A stretch of 64,000 nucleotides of DNA from Rivularia sp. MS3 (GCA_019192545.1 JAHCMI010000027.1:1-64000), one strand, 5' to 3'. Positions 36,994 through 47,267 are shown, counted from the stretch's first letter. The notes: generated by a model from the sequence alone, not told the origin. Numbers and translations: made by a program.

Positions 36994-37425
36994 GTTTTAA
37001 CAAAATTGAAAGCAAAGCCTCCATTAGCTGCAACCTTCCTTTCTCCTTGATAAGGGGAGCCACTGCGTTGCGCGGATTCCCCGCGTTATAGCAAGTGGCG
37101 TGTGAGGTTAAGCATACATTCGACAATGTTCCCATTTTCATAGCCTCAAAGCTAAAGTTTTTGTTAAAAAAACAGTATTCTTTTTTACACATCCCTAAAA
37201 TCATTAAATCATTGAAATTCAAGTGATTTTAACTTTTTCAAAGAAGAATTATTTGAATCAGCAGATAAACTCTTGGTTGCTCGCATTTACAAGCATCTAT
37301 TGAGTTAAAAACTAACCTTACGGATTAATTAGATGATTCTCCGTTGGGTTATTAGCTAGTGGGTTTTCGGTATCGACAGGCTGTAGTTCAATTATCCTTA
37401 CAGATTTTTAGTAGGTATAGTTTTC
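36994..37425. other. Intergenic region
   Basis: About 430 bases without a gene. A GGGGAGCCACTGCGTTGCGC piece and CCGCGTTATAGCAAG at about 37055-37097 resemble part of a repeat. A minus-strand frame at 36866-37222 overlaps the flotillin gene and was rejected. Confidence 0.5.
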
Positions 37426-38421
37426 ATGAAAAATAAAGTTCTTATATTAGGATTGCTAGCATCTATCAGCTTATCTAGCTGTGCCCAGAAAGATTATTTC
37501 TCTTCAACTGATACCGATTCTGAAGTTACGAACTCTGTTTCTAACGTCTCTGCAACTACAGAAGAAAGTAAGGGATTGATAGAAAGTTCTTTAGGTGAAT
37601 ATCTCAAGACAAAAAGCCTCAAGTTAGAAGATACCCCCTATAAAGTACAATATACAGACCTCAATGGAGATAATATTAAGGACGCTATAACAATATTTAC
37701 AGGCTCGAAGTCTTGTACCGATAATGGCTGTAATATGTTGATACATCAAGGTATTGGAGATAATAAGTTCAAACTGGTTTCAGATGTAGCTCCGATAAAA
37801 TCACCAATCACTATCAGCGAAAAAACAACCGGTGGTTGGAGAGATGTAATTGCTAACGTCGGCAGCGAAGCAGAGCCTAAAAATGTGGCTCTGAAATTTG
37901 ATGGTAAAGGTTATCCAGAAAATGCTTCGAGTCAACCGGTTATTGAAAATAGCGAAATAAAAGGAGACAAATTAGCGTTTAAGACTGAGGCTAATAACTC
38001 TAAGGAAGCCGCAGATAAAGCCGATAAAACTGCGACTGCTGGCTTATCAAGCCAATGCCAAGGTGCAATTGATGCCGGAAAAACCGAAGTTGCAAATATT
38101 TCGGGTATAGGTGTCAATAAATCTAGCAAAAACGATATCAGCAGCATTTATCAAAACGTACCCAAGGAACGTTCGACACAATATCAGTTTACAGTCGGCG
38201 GTAGCGGCGGTAAAAATATCATGTATTCGCCGGTATTCATGACAAAAATCAGCAAAAACATCATCAGCAATTGTAATAATATCGGCTCTGTAAAATTTGA
38301 AGTAGATCAAACTGATAATAGAATCGCTTACGGCTTAGTTAAAGATTCTGTCAAGAAATTCGACTGTACAGCAGCAAGCGCTAATTCTAAACTCAAATGG
38401 GGAGAAATTTCCTGTCCGTAA
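37426..38421 (+). CDS. Lipoprotein of unknown function
   Basis: A 331-residue protein. N-terminal signal peptide with lipobox LSSC (Cys20). Then a Ser-rich linker, a region (45-165) with YTDLNGDNIKDAI, an FG-GAP/Ca-binding-like DxNxD loop seen in cyanobacterial exported proteins, and a C-terminal part (210-331) with four cysteines (SSQCQ, ISNC, KFDC, ISC) that may form disulfides. No family assigned. It is probably anchored in the outer or plasma membrane. Confidence 0.65.
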   Translation: MKNKVLILGLLASISLSSCAQKDYFSSTDTDSEVTNSVSNVSATTEESKGLIESSLGEYLKTKSLKLEDTPYKVQYTDLNGDNIKDAITIFTGSKSCTDNGCNMLIHQGIGDNKFKLVSDVAPIKSPITISEKTTGGWRDVIANVGSEAEPKNVALKFDGKGYPENASSQPVIENSEIKGDKLAFKTEANNSKEAADKADKTATAGLSSQCQGAIDAGKTEVANISGIGVNKSSKNDISSIYQNVPKERSTQYQFTVGGSGGKNIMYSPVFMTKISKNIISNCNNIGSVKFEVDQTDNRIAYGLVKDSVKKFDCTAASANSKLKWGEISCP

Positions 38422-38601
38422 TGGTTGCATGGAAGAAATAACTAAATACAGCCCTGCTGGATAAAATATGAAGTAGTGATTTCACATTGTTTGAGACGTA
38501 GCGATACGCCTCGTCTATGCAACAGTTTCATATGTTCAGGCGGGAAACGGTGGAGTAACAGTGACTTCTTTGCCTTTACTTTATAGTCACCTTGAAACAG
38601 T

Positions 38602-38619
38602 GTATTACACTTGTAATAC
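38602..38619. promoter_or_regulatory. Palindrome upstream of the RNA ligase gene
   Basis: GTATTACA-CT-TGTAATAC is a perfect 8-bp inverted repeat with a 2-base spacer, 23 bp before the ATG. Size and place suit an operator for a dimeric repressor; the regulator is unknown. Confidence 0.45.
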
Positions 38620-38642
38620 GCTGTTTTGATGTTAGAGAATTT

Positions 38643-39803
38643 ATGGCAGAAATTACCAAAGAACAAATTGAAAAGACTTGGGGGGTGCATCCAGCCAGAA
38701 GAATTATTTTTGCAGAGCTTTATCAAGGGCTGTTAGCGAATGTACGAGCAAGGAATATAGTTCGCGTAGTTGATGGTAGCTTAGAAATTTTTAATTATAC
38801 AACTCACGCACAATACAATGCTAACTGGAATGTTTTTACGTTAATGGCTAGGGGATTAGTTGTTGATGTGAAAAAGCAAGCTGTAATTGCAACTCCTTTC
38901 CCAAAGTTTTTTAATTATGGTGAAGCAAAAGCCTGGGGTTCGGAACAAGTTGATGGAGAAATTTGGGTTCATCAAAAATATGATGGTTCTTTAGGCATTG
39001 TCTTTTATGATGGCGAAAAATGGCGGGTTACAACCAGGGGTTCTTTTGATTCTGATGCGGGCATTTGGGGACAACAATGGTTAAATGAAAATATAGATAC
39101 TAGTTTATTAGAAATTGGCAATACTTACCTTTTTGAAATTATTTATTTGGGAAATCGAATTGTTGTGCCTTACAATTTTCAAGCAATGGTTTTATTAAGT
39201 GCGTATGATTTCTATGGATATGAATATACAAGCAAGCAAATTAAAACTTTAGCGGATAAATTAGCGGTAAGAGTTACCGAGTTTGCAAACTATGTATCGT
39301 TAGAAAAGTTAGTTAAAGCGGCTCAAACTCTGGATAGAAATAGTGAAGGATGGGTAATTCGGTTTGCAAACTCACATCGCTTGAAGGTAAAAGGTGCAGA
39401 ATATTGTCGCCTCCATCGTTTGGCATCGCAGGTGACACCATTGGCAATATGGGAAATATTAATGCAGGGTGATGATTTAGAAGCAATACGAAAAGAGTTG
39501 CCAGAGGAGCATTTACAAGAATTTGAAAAAATTTGTTCTATTTTTGCAGCTAAATTGGAATTGTTAATTGAAGATATTGTCAGCATGTCTTGCAATAAAC
39601 AACATCTTTCGGATAAAGATATCGGCTTGGCTTTTGATAAAGGTGAATGGGGTGATGGTACCTTAGTTAAGCATCTAGAAAAAAAGTTTTTATTTGCAGT
39701 AAGAAAACAAAACTTTTTAGAGAATGTGCTAATAAGTGGACATCGCTGTCGTAAGATGGCGTTTGGAATCTTTCGCCCTGCTGGAAATGTATTAGATATG
39801 TAG
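38643..39803 (+). CDS. T4 Rnl1-type RNA ligase
   Basis: A 386-residue ATP-dependent ligase: adenylation motif I KYDGS (Lys that takes AMP) in HQKYDGSLGIVFYDGEKW, RTTRGSF-type motif (TTRGSFDS), SEGWVIRF (motif IV) and LKVKGAEY (motif V). These define the T4 RNA ligase 1-like family, which seals broken RNA, typically tRNA anticodon ends. No kinase-phosphatase (Pnkp, Hen1) partner is in the window, so it acts alone or with distant genes. I use the ATG 38643; the frame extends to a TTG at 38592. Confidence 0.85.
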   Translation: MAEITKEQIEKTWGVHPARRIIFAELYQGLLANVRARNIVRVVDGSLEIFNYTTHAQYNANWNVFTLMARGLVVDVKKQAVIATPFPKFFNYGEAKAWGSEQVDGEIWVHQKYDGSLGIVFYDGEKWRVTTRGSFDSDAGIWGQQWLNENIDTSLLEIGNTYLFEIIYLGNRIVVPYNFQAMVLLSAYDFYGYEYTSKQIKTLADKLAVRVTEFANYVSLEKLVKAAQTLDRNSEGWVIRFANSHRLKVKGAEYCRLHRLASQVTPLAIWEILMQGDDLEAIRKELPEEHLQEFEKICSIFAAKLELLIEDIVSMSCNKQHLSDKDIGLAFDKGEWGDGTLVKHLEKKFLFAVRKQNFLENVLISGHRCRKMAFGIFRPAGNVLDM

Positions 39804-40129
39804 CTAATTAGGCTCTTAAAATCCAGATAAACAACAGTTTTTTAATCAAAATTTGTAAATATACTGAAAATGATGATTCTCGCTTTTCCGATGATAAAGG
39901 CGAGATTTTAGAATTATGGTAATTTTATGAAGATTTTGGGAAACCTAAATACTATACCTCTGTATATTGTGCGTATTTACTTTAGTTAATATCAGGTTAA
40001 TAAATATAAATTTTATTTACACCTGTAGCTTCTGACGAAAGTCAGTTTTTAACTAGAGAAAATAACCCATATTTGATAGAGCTAATGAATTGTTTATTTT
40101 AGTGTTTCCAAATTGAAGGCAATTAGTCG
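39804..40129. other. Intergenic region
   Basis: 326 bases; nothing recognised apart from AT-rich sequence. Confidence 0.5.
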
Positions 40130-41779
40130 ATGATTCCGATTAATTTTCAGAAGCTATTAACTCAAAAAGATATCGGTTACGCGGTTAAGCATATTTTTGC
40201 AACCGTAGAAACACCCTTATATCTAATTACTCCCGATGGAAAAATTTTATTTGGTAACTATCAAGAAAACTTAAACGAAAAATATCCGATTGAATTATCC
40301 GGTAAAATTTTGGCTTGGGTAGTAGGCAATGCAAAAGCATTACCTATTTCTCAATTAATTAGCTTTTTAGTTAAACAGGAATTTGAAAAAAAATCATTAG
40401 CAAAAGAATTATTAGAAAGATATGAAGAAATAGACTTATTCGATGAACTATCTACACAAATAACCAATAGTTTAAATATCAAGCAAATTGCTCAATTAGT
40501 TTTGGAAAGAATTAGTCAAATTATTGAATGCAATATTGGAGTATTTTTACTATTAGATTCTGACACAAATCAACTTAAACCTACGGCTAAATTTGGTGAT
40601 TTTGGCTGTTTTGAATTTCCTATTTCTTTAGGTAAAGGTATATTAGGCAAAATTATTCAAAGAGGTAAAGGAGAGATTGTTAACAATATTTGTGAGAGTT
40701 TAAAATGCTACGATAGTGATGAACCAATTGTTTCTTTAATTTGCGTTCCCCTCAAAAATAAAGACAAAATTATTGCAGCAATTGCCATTGGTAGTCAAAC
40801 GCAAACTAATTATACAACCGAAGAATTAAAACTGCTAAATATCTTTGCCACACAAGCAGCGATCGCCATTGAGAAAGCATTATTGTACGAGCAAAGTTTG
40901 AATGCTGCACAATGTGCCCGCGAGCAGGCTGAAGAGCTACAGCAAACTTTAGATAAATTGCAGCAAACTCAAGCTCAATTAATTCATAGTGAAAAGATGT
41001 CTAGTTTAGGACAAATGGTAGCGGGAATTGCTCATGAAATTAATAATCCAATCAACTTTATTAAAGGTAATATTGGCTACGGTTTTAATTACGCTCAAGA
41101 TTTAATTGAGTTGATAGATTTGTATCGGCAAAACTATCCGCAACCAGCATCAGAGATTGCAGAAAAAATAGAAGATATTAATTTTGATTTTCTCAAAGAT
41201 GATTTTCTTAATTTGCTTAATTCAATGAAAGTAGGAGTTAATAGAATTAAAGATATAGTTCGTTCTTTGGGAATATTTTCGCATCTTGATAAAACAGAAA
41301 TCAAAGCTGTGAATATTCATGAAGGCATTGATGGAACTTTGATGATTTTACGCCACCGTTTGGATAAAAATGAAGAAAAAGATTCCATTGAGATAGTTAA
41401 AGAATACGGAGATATACCTTTAGTTAGCTGCTATGCCGGACAGTTGAATCAAGTCTTTATGAATATTCTGAGTAATGCAATTGATGCTTTGCAAGAAAAA
41501 GGAGATTTGATAATAATTCGGACGCAAATGGTTAAAGATAATTGGGTTAGTATTTCTATTATAGATAATGGGCCGGGAATCGACGAACAAGTTCAGCAGA
41601 AATTATATGACCCATTTTTTACTACAAAAGAAGCGGGAAAGGGAACGGGTTTAGGTATGGCAATTAGCTATCAAATTGTAGTAGAAAAACATGGTGGAAA
41701 TCTTACATGTATATCTGAGTTGGAGAAAGGTACAGAATTTCGGATTCAGATACCTATAGAGCCTAATCTCAGCAAATAA
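40130..41779 (+). CDS. GAF-containing sensor histidine kinase
   Basis: A 549-residue soluble kinase. N-terminal region 1-95 unassigned, GAF about 100-258 (LLLDSDTNQLKPTAKFGDFG), coiled linker, HisKA with H302 in GIAHEINNPINF, HATPase_c with N/G boxes FMNILSNAIDAL, IDNGPGI, GTGLGMA. First of three closely spaced signalling genes (66 bp to the next), so a phosphorelay operon is likely. Signal unknown. Confidence 0.92.
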   Translation: MIPINFQKLLTQKDIGYAVKHIFATVETPLYLITPDGKILFGNYQENLNEKYPIELSGKILAWVVGNAKALPISQLISFLVKQEFEKKSLAKELLERYEEIDLFDELSTQITNSLNIKQIAQLVLERISQIIECNIGVFLLLDSDTNQLKPTAKFGDFGCFEFPISLGKGILGKIIQRGKGEIVNNICESLKCYDSDEPIVSLICVPLKNKDKIIAAIAIGSQTQTNYTTEELKLLNIFATQAAIAIEKALLYEQSLNAAQCAREQAEELQQTLDKLQQTQAQLIHSEKMSSLGQMVAGIAHEINNPINFIKGNIGYGFNYAQDLIELIDLYRQNYPQPASEIAEKIEDINFDFLKDDFLNLLNSMKVGVNRIKDIVRSLGIFSHLDKTEIKAVNIHEGIDGTLMILRHRLDKNEEKDSIEIVKEYGDIPLVSCYAGQLNQVFMNILSNAIDALQEKGDLIIIRTQMVKDNWVSISIIDNGPGIDEQVQQKLYDPFFTTKEAGKGTGLGMAISYQIVVEKHGGNLTCISELEKGTEFRIQIPIEPNLSK

Positions 41780-41845
41780 GCTATTAATAATACTTTAAAA
41801 AATCAAGCGCCTCAATATCAAAGTTAACTGTGTTTATAGAGAAAT

Positions 41846-44572
41846 ATGGGTATCAAGAATTTATTAGATATAAGCATAATCTCAAAAGTCAACTATCAAT
41901 GGTTAAATAAACTTAAAGTTAACCAAAAAATAGCCCTTGGATACACAGTTGCTTTAAGCATTTCTGTTTTCGGAACTATATCAGGAGTAACAGTTGGAAA
42001 TCATCTAAAAAGACAGGCTATAGTACAAGAAAAACAGACTTTTGCTGAAATAATGATTCTTCATCGTTTGCAAACAGCAATTCTACAAGTAAGAACCCAT
42101 CAACAGCAGTTAACTTCTTTAACTAAGCAGCCGATAAATTTTAAAGAAGAGTATCAGCATATTATTAAACATTCAGAATCTATTCAAAAAAGTTGGTCAG
42201 AAATTAAGTGGATAATCGAAAACCAACAACACTACTCAGAGAAAGAAATCATCAAATTAGAAATTTTAATAAATTCCTACGAAGGAGTACCAAAAAAGTA
42301 TTTACTTTCTTTAAATAGGATAGTACAAGAAGCAATAGTTTTGAATCTAAATTCAGCCGAAAAAAGTCGAGCCGCTGAAATTAAGCTTAAAGAATTTACT
42401 AATAGCGATTTAGCTAGAAAATTTGATAGTATCTCAGACGATTTGATTGAGATAATCGATTTTTTCTACTCAGAAGTCAAACAAGCAAAGTCAGATGTAA
42501 GCAAAGCAATCGGATACCGCAATATAATTATATACAGCGGCGTGATTATATCTATATTAATCGCAATTTTATTAGCTCGATGCATTAGTAAAGCAATATC
42601 ATACCCAATTCTAGAATTAGATAAACTTACTAAAACAATCACTGAAGAAGAAAATTTTGATTTGCGAGTACCGGTATCTACAGAAGATGAAGTTGGTAGT
42701 TTAGCATCTTCTTTTAACCATTTAATTTTCCGAGTTAAGCAACTTTTAGATGAACAAACAGCTAACACCGCACATTTAAGAGCAATTATTGATAATCTTG
42801 TAGATGGCTTATTAGTAAGCGACATTTACGGCAATATTGTTAATTATAATCCTGCTGTTACTAGAATGTTTGGTTTAGGAGATGTTGATATCAGAGGAAT
42901 TGACTGTCAAGAATTTATTCCTGAAATCATAGGATTAGTCAATCAAACACAGCAAAATCCTACAGCAATATTTACAGCAGAAATACAGCCGAATGATAAG
43001 CAATTCTTCAAAGTTTCAATTACTGCAATTACAGAAGGGAATTGTCGAGATTCTTTTTGCAGTTGTCTGGGTTCGGTAATTCTGGTGCGGGATATCACAC
43101 AGGAAAAAGAAGTAGATAGAATGAAAACAGATTTCATTTCAACTGTGTCTCATGAATTGCGAACTCCTTTAACTTCCGTGTTAGGTTTTGCTTCAATAAT
43201 TCAGGAAAAGCTTGAAGAAAATGTATTTCCTTTACTACCGGAAGACAACCGTAAAACTAAAAAGACTGTAAAAAGAGTTAAAGACAATATTAATATTATT
43301 ATTTCTGAAGCCGAACGTCTTACCACATTAATTAATGATGTGTTGGATATTGCAAAAATGGAAGCAGGCAAACTAGACTGGAAAAAAGAAATAGTTAGTA
43401 TTGAACAAGTAATAGAGCGTTCTTTCGCTGCTACATTCGCTCTTTTTGAAAAAAAAAGTTTAGGCCTAATTAAACATATAGAACCAGATTTACCGCAAGT
43501 TTTAGGTGACGAAAATCGTCTTATTCAAGTCTTAATAAATTTAATCTCAAATGCTGTTAAATTTACTGATGAAGGTTCTATTACCTGTAGTGCTAAAGTA
43601 ATTCATGACAGTATTATTGTTAGCGTCATTGATACCGGTAACGGTATATCTCAAGAAGAACAACCATTAGTTTTTAATAAATTTAAGCAAGTAGGAGAAA
43701 TATTTACAGACAAACCTCAAGGTACGGGTTTAGGATTACCAATTTGCAAACAAATTATCGAACATCATGGCGGTAATATTTGGGTTGAAAGCAAGTTAAA
43801 CGAGGGAAGCAATTTCTCATTTTCTATACCAATTCAAAGTCTTAGCACAATCAACGAATTTGATAAGATTGCTAATTTGGATAGTCTTGTCAAACAGTTG
43901 CAGGAACACTCTATTGAAACCGCTGCTACTTCTAACAAGCAAAAAACTATTTTAGTAGTTGATGACGATGCTAATATTCGTGAATTACTCAGACAATCTT
44001 TACAAAACCAAAATTATGCCGTACAGGAGGCTAAAGATGGTTTAGATGCAATCAATCAAATAAAAATTAATAAACCAGATTTAATTATTTTGGATGTCAT
44101 GATGCCGCAAATTAATGGGTTTGACGCAGCCGCAATTATCAAAAACGATCCATTAACAATGGATATTCCAATTATTATGCTGTCTATTTTTGAAGATAAA
44201 GAGAGGGGGTATAAATTAGGTATTGATAGATATATGACAAAACCAATTGAAAGCAACAAATTGATTAACGAAATAAACGTGTTGCTTTCTCAAGAGACAT
44301 CAGCTAAAAAAGTTTTAGTTGTAGATACAACTGCTTCAACTTTATTGACTTTATCTCAAATACTCAAAGCACAAGGTTATAACGTTGTGGAAGCATCAAA
44401 TGGTGAAGAATGTATCGAAAAAGCTTTGTCTGTGAAACCGGATATGATTATTGTGGATTCAGTTTTATCTCAGGAACATGATTTAGTCAAGACGTTGCGA
44501 TTTGAAAAGGGATTAGAAAATTTCTTTTTTATATTGCTTGGTAACGGTAAAAATGACATAAAAACCAATTAA
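41846..44572 (+). CDS. Hybrid histidine kinase (TM, HAMP, PAS, kinase, two receivers)
   Basis: A 908-residue protein: two membrane spans (about 27-48 and 225-247) around a periplasmic helical sensor, HAMP (about 248-300), PAS (about 312-430), HisKA H436 in VSHELRTPLTSV, HATPase with ISNAVKF and GTGLGLPICKQI, receiver 1 (about 700-815, phospho Asp D750 in LDVMMP) and a second receiver (about 827-908, D871) that stops at LLGNGKNDIKTN. Receiver 2 lacks the paired acidic residues (VVDTTAS) and the C-terminal lysine region, so it is probably a degenerate, shortened one. A CheY-like protein follows. Confidence 0.9.
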   Translation: MGIKNLLDISIISKVNYQWLNKLKVNQKIALGYTVALSISVFGTISGVTVGNHLKRQAIVQEKQTFAEIMILHRLQTAILQVRTHQQQLTSLTKQPINFKEEYQHIIKHSESIQKSWSEIKWIIENQQHYSEKEIIKLEILINSYEGVPKKYLLSLNRIVQEAIVLNLNSAEKSRAAEIKLKEFTNSDLARKFDSISDDLIEIIDFFYSEVKQAKSDVSKAIGYRNIIIYSGVIISILIAILLARCISKAISYPILELDKLTKTITEEENFDLRVPVSTEDEVGSLASSFNHLIFRVKQLLDEQTANTAHLRAIIDNLVDGLLVSDIYGNIVNYNPAVTRMFGLGDVDIRGIDCQEFIPEIIGLVNQTQQNPTAIFTAEIQPNDKQFFKVSITAITEGNCRDSFCSCLGSVILVRDITQEKEVDRMKTDFISTVSHELRTPLTSVLGFASIIQEKLEENVFPLLPEDNRKTKKTVKRVKDNINIIISEAERLTTLINDVLDIAKMEAGKLDWKKEIVSIEQVIERSFAATFALFEKKSLGLIKHIEPDLPQVLGDENRLIQVLINLISNAVKFTDEGSITCSAKVIHDSIIVSVIDTGNGISQEEQPLVFNKFKQVGEIFTDKPQGTGLGLPICKQIIEHHGGNIWVESKLNEGSNFSFSIPIQSLSTINEFDKIANLDSLVKQLQEHSIETAATSNKQKTILVVDDDANIRELLRQSLQNQNYAVQEAKDGLDAINQIKINKPDLIILDVMMPQINGFDAAAIIKNDPLTMDIPIIMLSIFEDKERGYKLGIDRYMTKPIESNKLINEINVLLSQETSAKKVLVVDTTASTLLTLSQILKAQGYNVVEASNGEECIEKALSVKPDMIIVDSVLSQEHDLVKTLRFEKGLENFFFILLGNGKNDIKTN

Positions 44573-44611
44573 TAAAATATCTCATTTAATATCTTAAATT
44601 TATCAGCCATC

Positions 44612-44989
44612 ATGGATAAAAAAATTTTAATTGCAGACGATGAAGCAAACATTCGTATTTTAATGGAGCAAGTCTTAGAAAAGTTGGAAGATGAAGGTGT
44701 TGAATTACTAATTGCCGAAAATGGTAAAGAGGCATTAGTAACTATTAAAGATGAGAAACCGGATTTAGTTTTTCTAGATATGATGATGCCGAAAATGAAT
44801 GGATTAGATGTATGCCGAACTGTCAAGCAAGAGTTAAAGATTCCAGATATTTATATCATTATGTTGACAGCTAAAGGGCAAGAAGATGACAAAGAAAAAG
44901 GTTTACAAATGGGTGCAGATTTGTATATGACTAAACCTTTTCGCCCCAAAGCTGTGTTAGAAAAATCTAGAGAAGTATTAGGTGTTTAA
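44612..44989 (+). CDS. CheY-like response regulator
   Basis: A 125-residue single receiver: D9 and D10, phospho D56 in FLDMMMP, T in LTAKGQ, K near 105 in YMTKPF. With no output domain it is a phosphotransfer relay or a protein-binding switch, most likely for the two kinases before it (39 bp after the hybrid kinase). Together the three genes form one signalling cluster. Confidence 0.92.
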   Translation: MDKKILIADDEANIRILMEQVLEKLEDEGVELLIAENGKEALVTIKDEKPDLVFLDMMMPKMNGLDVCRTVKQELKIPDIYIIMLTAKGQEDDKEKGLQMGADLYMTKPFRPKAVLEKSREVLGV

Positions 44990-45019
44990 TCAGTTTTCAC
45001 CCGGAGGGTGTGGATCATC

Positions 45020-45060
45020 CGTCAGCGAGCAGTTAACAGTTAACAGTTAACAGTTAACAT
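45020..45060. repeat. CAGTTAA short tandem repeats
   Basis: AGTTAAC units follow each other at least four times, just after the short hairpin CACCC-GGA-GGGTG (44998-45010) behind the receiver gene. Confidence 0.75.
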
Positions 45061-45061
45061 T

Positions 45062-46222
45062 TTACTGTTTACTAAGAAATCTTTGTGGAGATAATTGAGT
45101 AATAATTTCATCTTTACTACCAGCTAAATAATTAACAAAACGTCGCGCTAAGGGTGGAATAAATACCAGAGGATTGCTAAAACCTGAAAAAAGATGAATA
45201 TTATTGCTTTGATTAACTTCTCCAATTAAAGGTAGATTATCTTTACTAAAAGCTACCAAACAATGATGCAAATCTCCGGTAACGTTTTCTAAATCAGGTA
45301 ATACCGTACCAATATTTTTCCGCAATGCAGCTTCGCTTTTTGCAGAATCGATAGTCGCATCAGGATTTGTGTTTATATGGCTTATTTGTCCCAAACATAA
45401 ACTATTATCTTGAAATTGAACTGCACCTACATCCAAAATCCAACCAAGCTGATTATTCTGATTCCATAATTTGTCATTTTGACTGCTATCGGCTTCTAAT
45501 TCCGAACGTTGTAAAATTGCTGGCATTACTAAAGTGCTTAATCTCAAATCTAGCGGTGGAGTTTTGATAATTTCAGCATGGGTAAAATATACTTGGATAG
45601 GAATACCCGATTTTTGCAATAACTTTCGGCTAAATCCACCAGCACAAATTACAATATTTTTGCAGCTAAAACTATCAGTATTTGTTTTAATTAATAAATC
45701 TTCTGGCTCGATTTCTAAAACTTGACTAATTTGCATCTTTCCCCCTGCCAGTAAGAAAGCCTTGATATAAGCTTGTGTTGTTTTCTCTGGATGAATATGC
45801 CCGTGTTTGACAGTCAAAGCTCCAGATATTGCTTCGCGATTTAATAAAGGTTCTAATTCACAAGCTTGATTCACGTTGAGTAATTGCGGAGGCGTAGCAA
45901 AACGCTGATAAAGTGCAGCAGTTTCTTCTGGATTGTTTTTTTGAGAAATAGTTAGTAATAAATCTAATTCGCGAAACTGAATATCACTATTTAATTCTTG
46001 CGAAAGTGTTTGATAAAGTTGCTTCGATTCATTGCATAATTCACTAGTTAAAGAAGTCGTAGCGCTCCAAAAAGCCAAACCACCATAACTATAACGAGTC
46101 GCATTTTGCGGTGTAGTATATTGTTCCAACAAAAGTACTGAAAAGCCCTTGGTAACTAATTCATAGCTTAGTGCAGCACCTGCAATACCAGCACCGATAA
46201 TAATAATATCGTAGGTTTTCAT
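45062..46222 (-). CDS. FAD-dependent amine/amino acid oxidoreductase (DAO family)
   Basis: A 386-residue protein: N-terminal Rossmann FAD motif YDIIIIGAGIAGAALSYEL, the HxD-like GHIHPEKTTQAYIKA region and C-terminal FSGFSNPLVFIPPLARR. It resembles glycine/D-amino acid oxidases of the DAO family; the substrate cannot be fixed. It lies 148 bp from, and in the same direction as, a 2-oxoglutarate oxygenase, so the two may share a catabolic or biosynthetic pathway. Confidence 0.87.
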   Translation of the reverse strand: MKTYDIIIIGAGIAGAALSYELVTKGFSVLLLEQYTTPQNATRYSYGGLAFWSATTSLTSELCNESKQLYQTLSQELNSDIQFRELDLLLTISQKNNPEETAALYQRFATPPQLLNVNQACELEPLLNREAISGALTVKHGHIHPEKTTQAYIKAFLLAGGKMQISQVLEIEPEDLLIKTNTDSFSCKNIVICAGGFSRKLLQKSGIPIQVYFTHAEIIKTPPLDLRLSTLVMPAILQRSELEADSSQNDKLWNQNNQLGWILDVGAVQFQDNSLCLGQISHINTNPDATIDSAKSEAALRKNIGTVLPDLENVTGDLHHCLVAFSKDNLPLIGEVNQSNNIHLFSGFSNPLVFIPPLARRFVNYLAGSKDEIITQLSPQRFLSKQ

Positions 46223-46370
46223 ATAAATTAATGGAGTAGAAAGTAGGAAGCAGAAATTAGAGAGTTAAAAAGTTAGGAATAATAAAAATAAGTATTACAT
46301 AATAAACACTTGAATTAAGAAAAATAACTTCCTAATACTATTCCCTATTCCCTATTCGCTACTCCCTTTT

Positions 46371-47267
46371 TCAATAAGTTGCTTGTAAGCGATTTAAGAG
46401 ATATTCTCCAGCAGTTATTGCTGGATAAATTACAGACTTATCTGTTTTACAACTTTCAAGACAGGAAATTTCTGTATCTTGATTAGGATGACAGAAAAAT
46501 GCCATAGAATATCTAGAAAATTTAACTTTATCTCCACCAGGGATTATAACTCGATGTTTTGTCGAACAAAATACATTATTTGTCCAACGCTGCATTAAAT
46601 CACCTGTATTAACTAATATAGTATCAGCAATTTTAGGCGCTGCAATCCATTCTCCTGCTGCCGTTTGTACTTCTAAGCCACCAATATCATCTTGAAACAA
46701 CAAAGTAATGCTTCCATAATCGGAATGTTCGCCAGCACGAATCTGCCCGATTTTAGGTGATTGTCGTAAAGCAGGATAATGCAGCAGTCGCAATGTATGA
46801 TTTTGTTGATTATGGTTTTTAGTAAAGAAATCTTCCGGTAATTTCAAAGCTAATGAAAAAGCTGCGAGGATATTATTTGCCACTTCTGTACAAGCTTCAT
46901 AGAAACTAGGAATTGCAGGAGCTAAATATAAGGAAGTTGGAAAATTATCGAATCGAAAAATATTAAAAGCTTCTTTCAAGTCACCGGGATTATCGGGATT
47001 TAACCTTTCTCTTTCGATGCCAACATAACCTTGATTGCTAAATTCATCGCTCCAAGCCATCTTTTGTTTAGCTTCTAAAGATAAGTTGAATAGATATTGA
47101 CTGTATTCAAATACTTGCTCTGTTAATTTTGGAGAAATATTATAATTTTTTATGTAAATAAAACCAATTTCATGGCAAACTTGGTAAATTTGCTTGACTA
47201 CATTTTGTTTTTCATCAATATCGCCGTTGTTAAAAAGTGATAAATCGATAATTGGGATTTTAGACAT
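46371..47267 (-). CDS. Fe(II)/2-oxoglutarate oxygenase (isopenicillin N synthase-like)
   Basis: A 298-residue protein with the IPNS-like N-terminal DIOX_N (IPIIDLSLF) and catalytic core: HSDYGSITLLFQDD (HxD), STKHRVI (H and the 2OG-binding Arg). These enzymes hydroxylate or desaturate small molecules, e.g. flavonoids or gibberellin-like compounds; this one is unassigned. I use ATG 47265-47267 (family start) rather than 47429, which reads into the repeat unit at 47307-47378. Confidence 0.88.
   Translation of the reverse strand: MSKIPIIDLSLFNNGDIDEKQNVVKQIYQVCHEIGFIYIKNYNISPKLTEQVFEYSQYLFNLSLEAKQKMAWSDEFSNQGYVGIERERLNPDNPGDLKEAFNIFRFDNFPTSLYLAPAIPSFYEACTEVANNILAAFSLALKLPEDFFTKNHNQQNHTLRLLHYPALRQSPKIGQIRAGEHSDYGSITLLFQDDIGGLEVQTAAGEWIAAPKIADTILVNTGDLMQRWTNNVFCSTKHRVIIPGGDKVKFSRYSMAFFCHPNQDTEISCLESCKTDKSVIYPAITAGEYLLNRLQATY

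Noticed and set aside
36866-37222. Minus-strand 118-codon frame
   Set aside because: It overlaps the flotillin gene and a palindrome; no family features.
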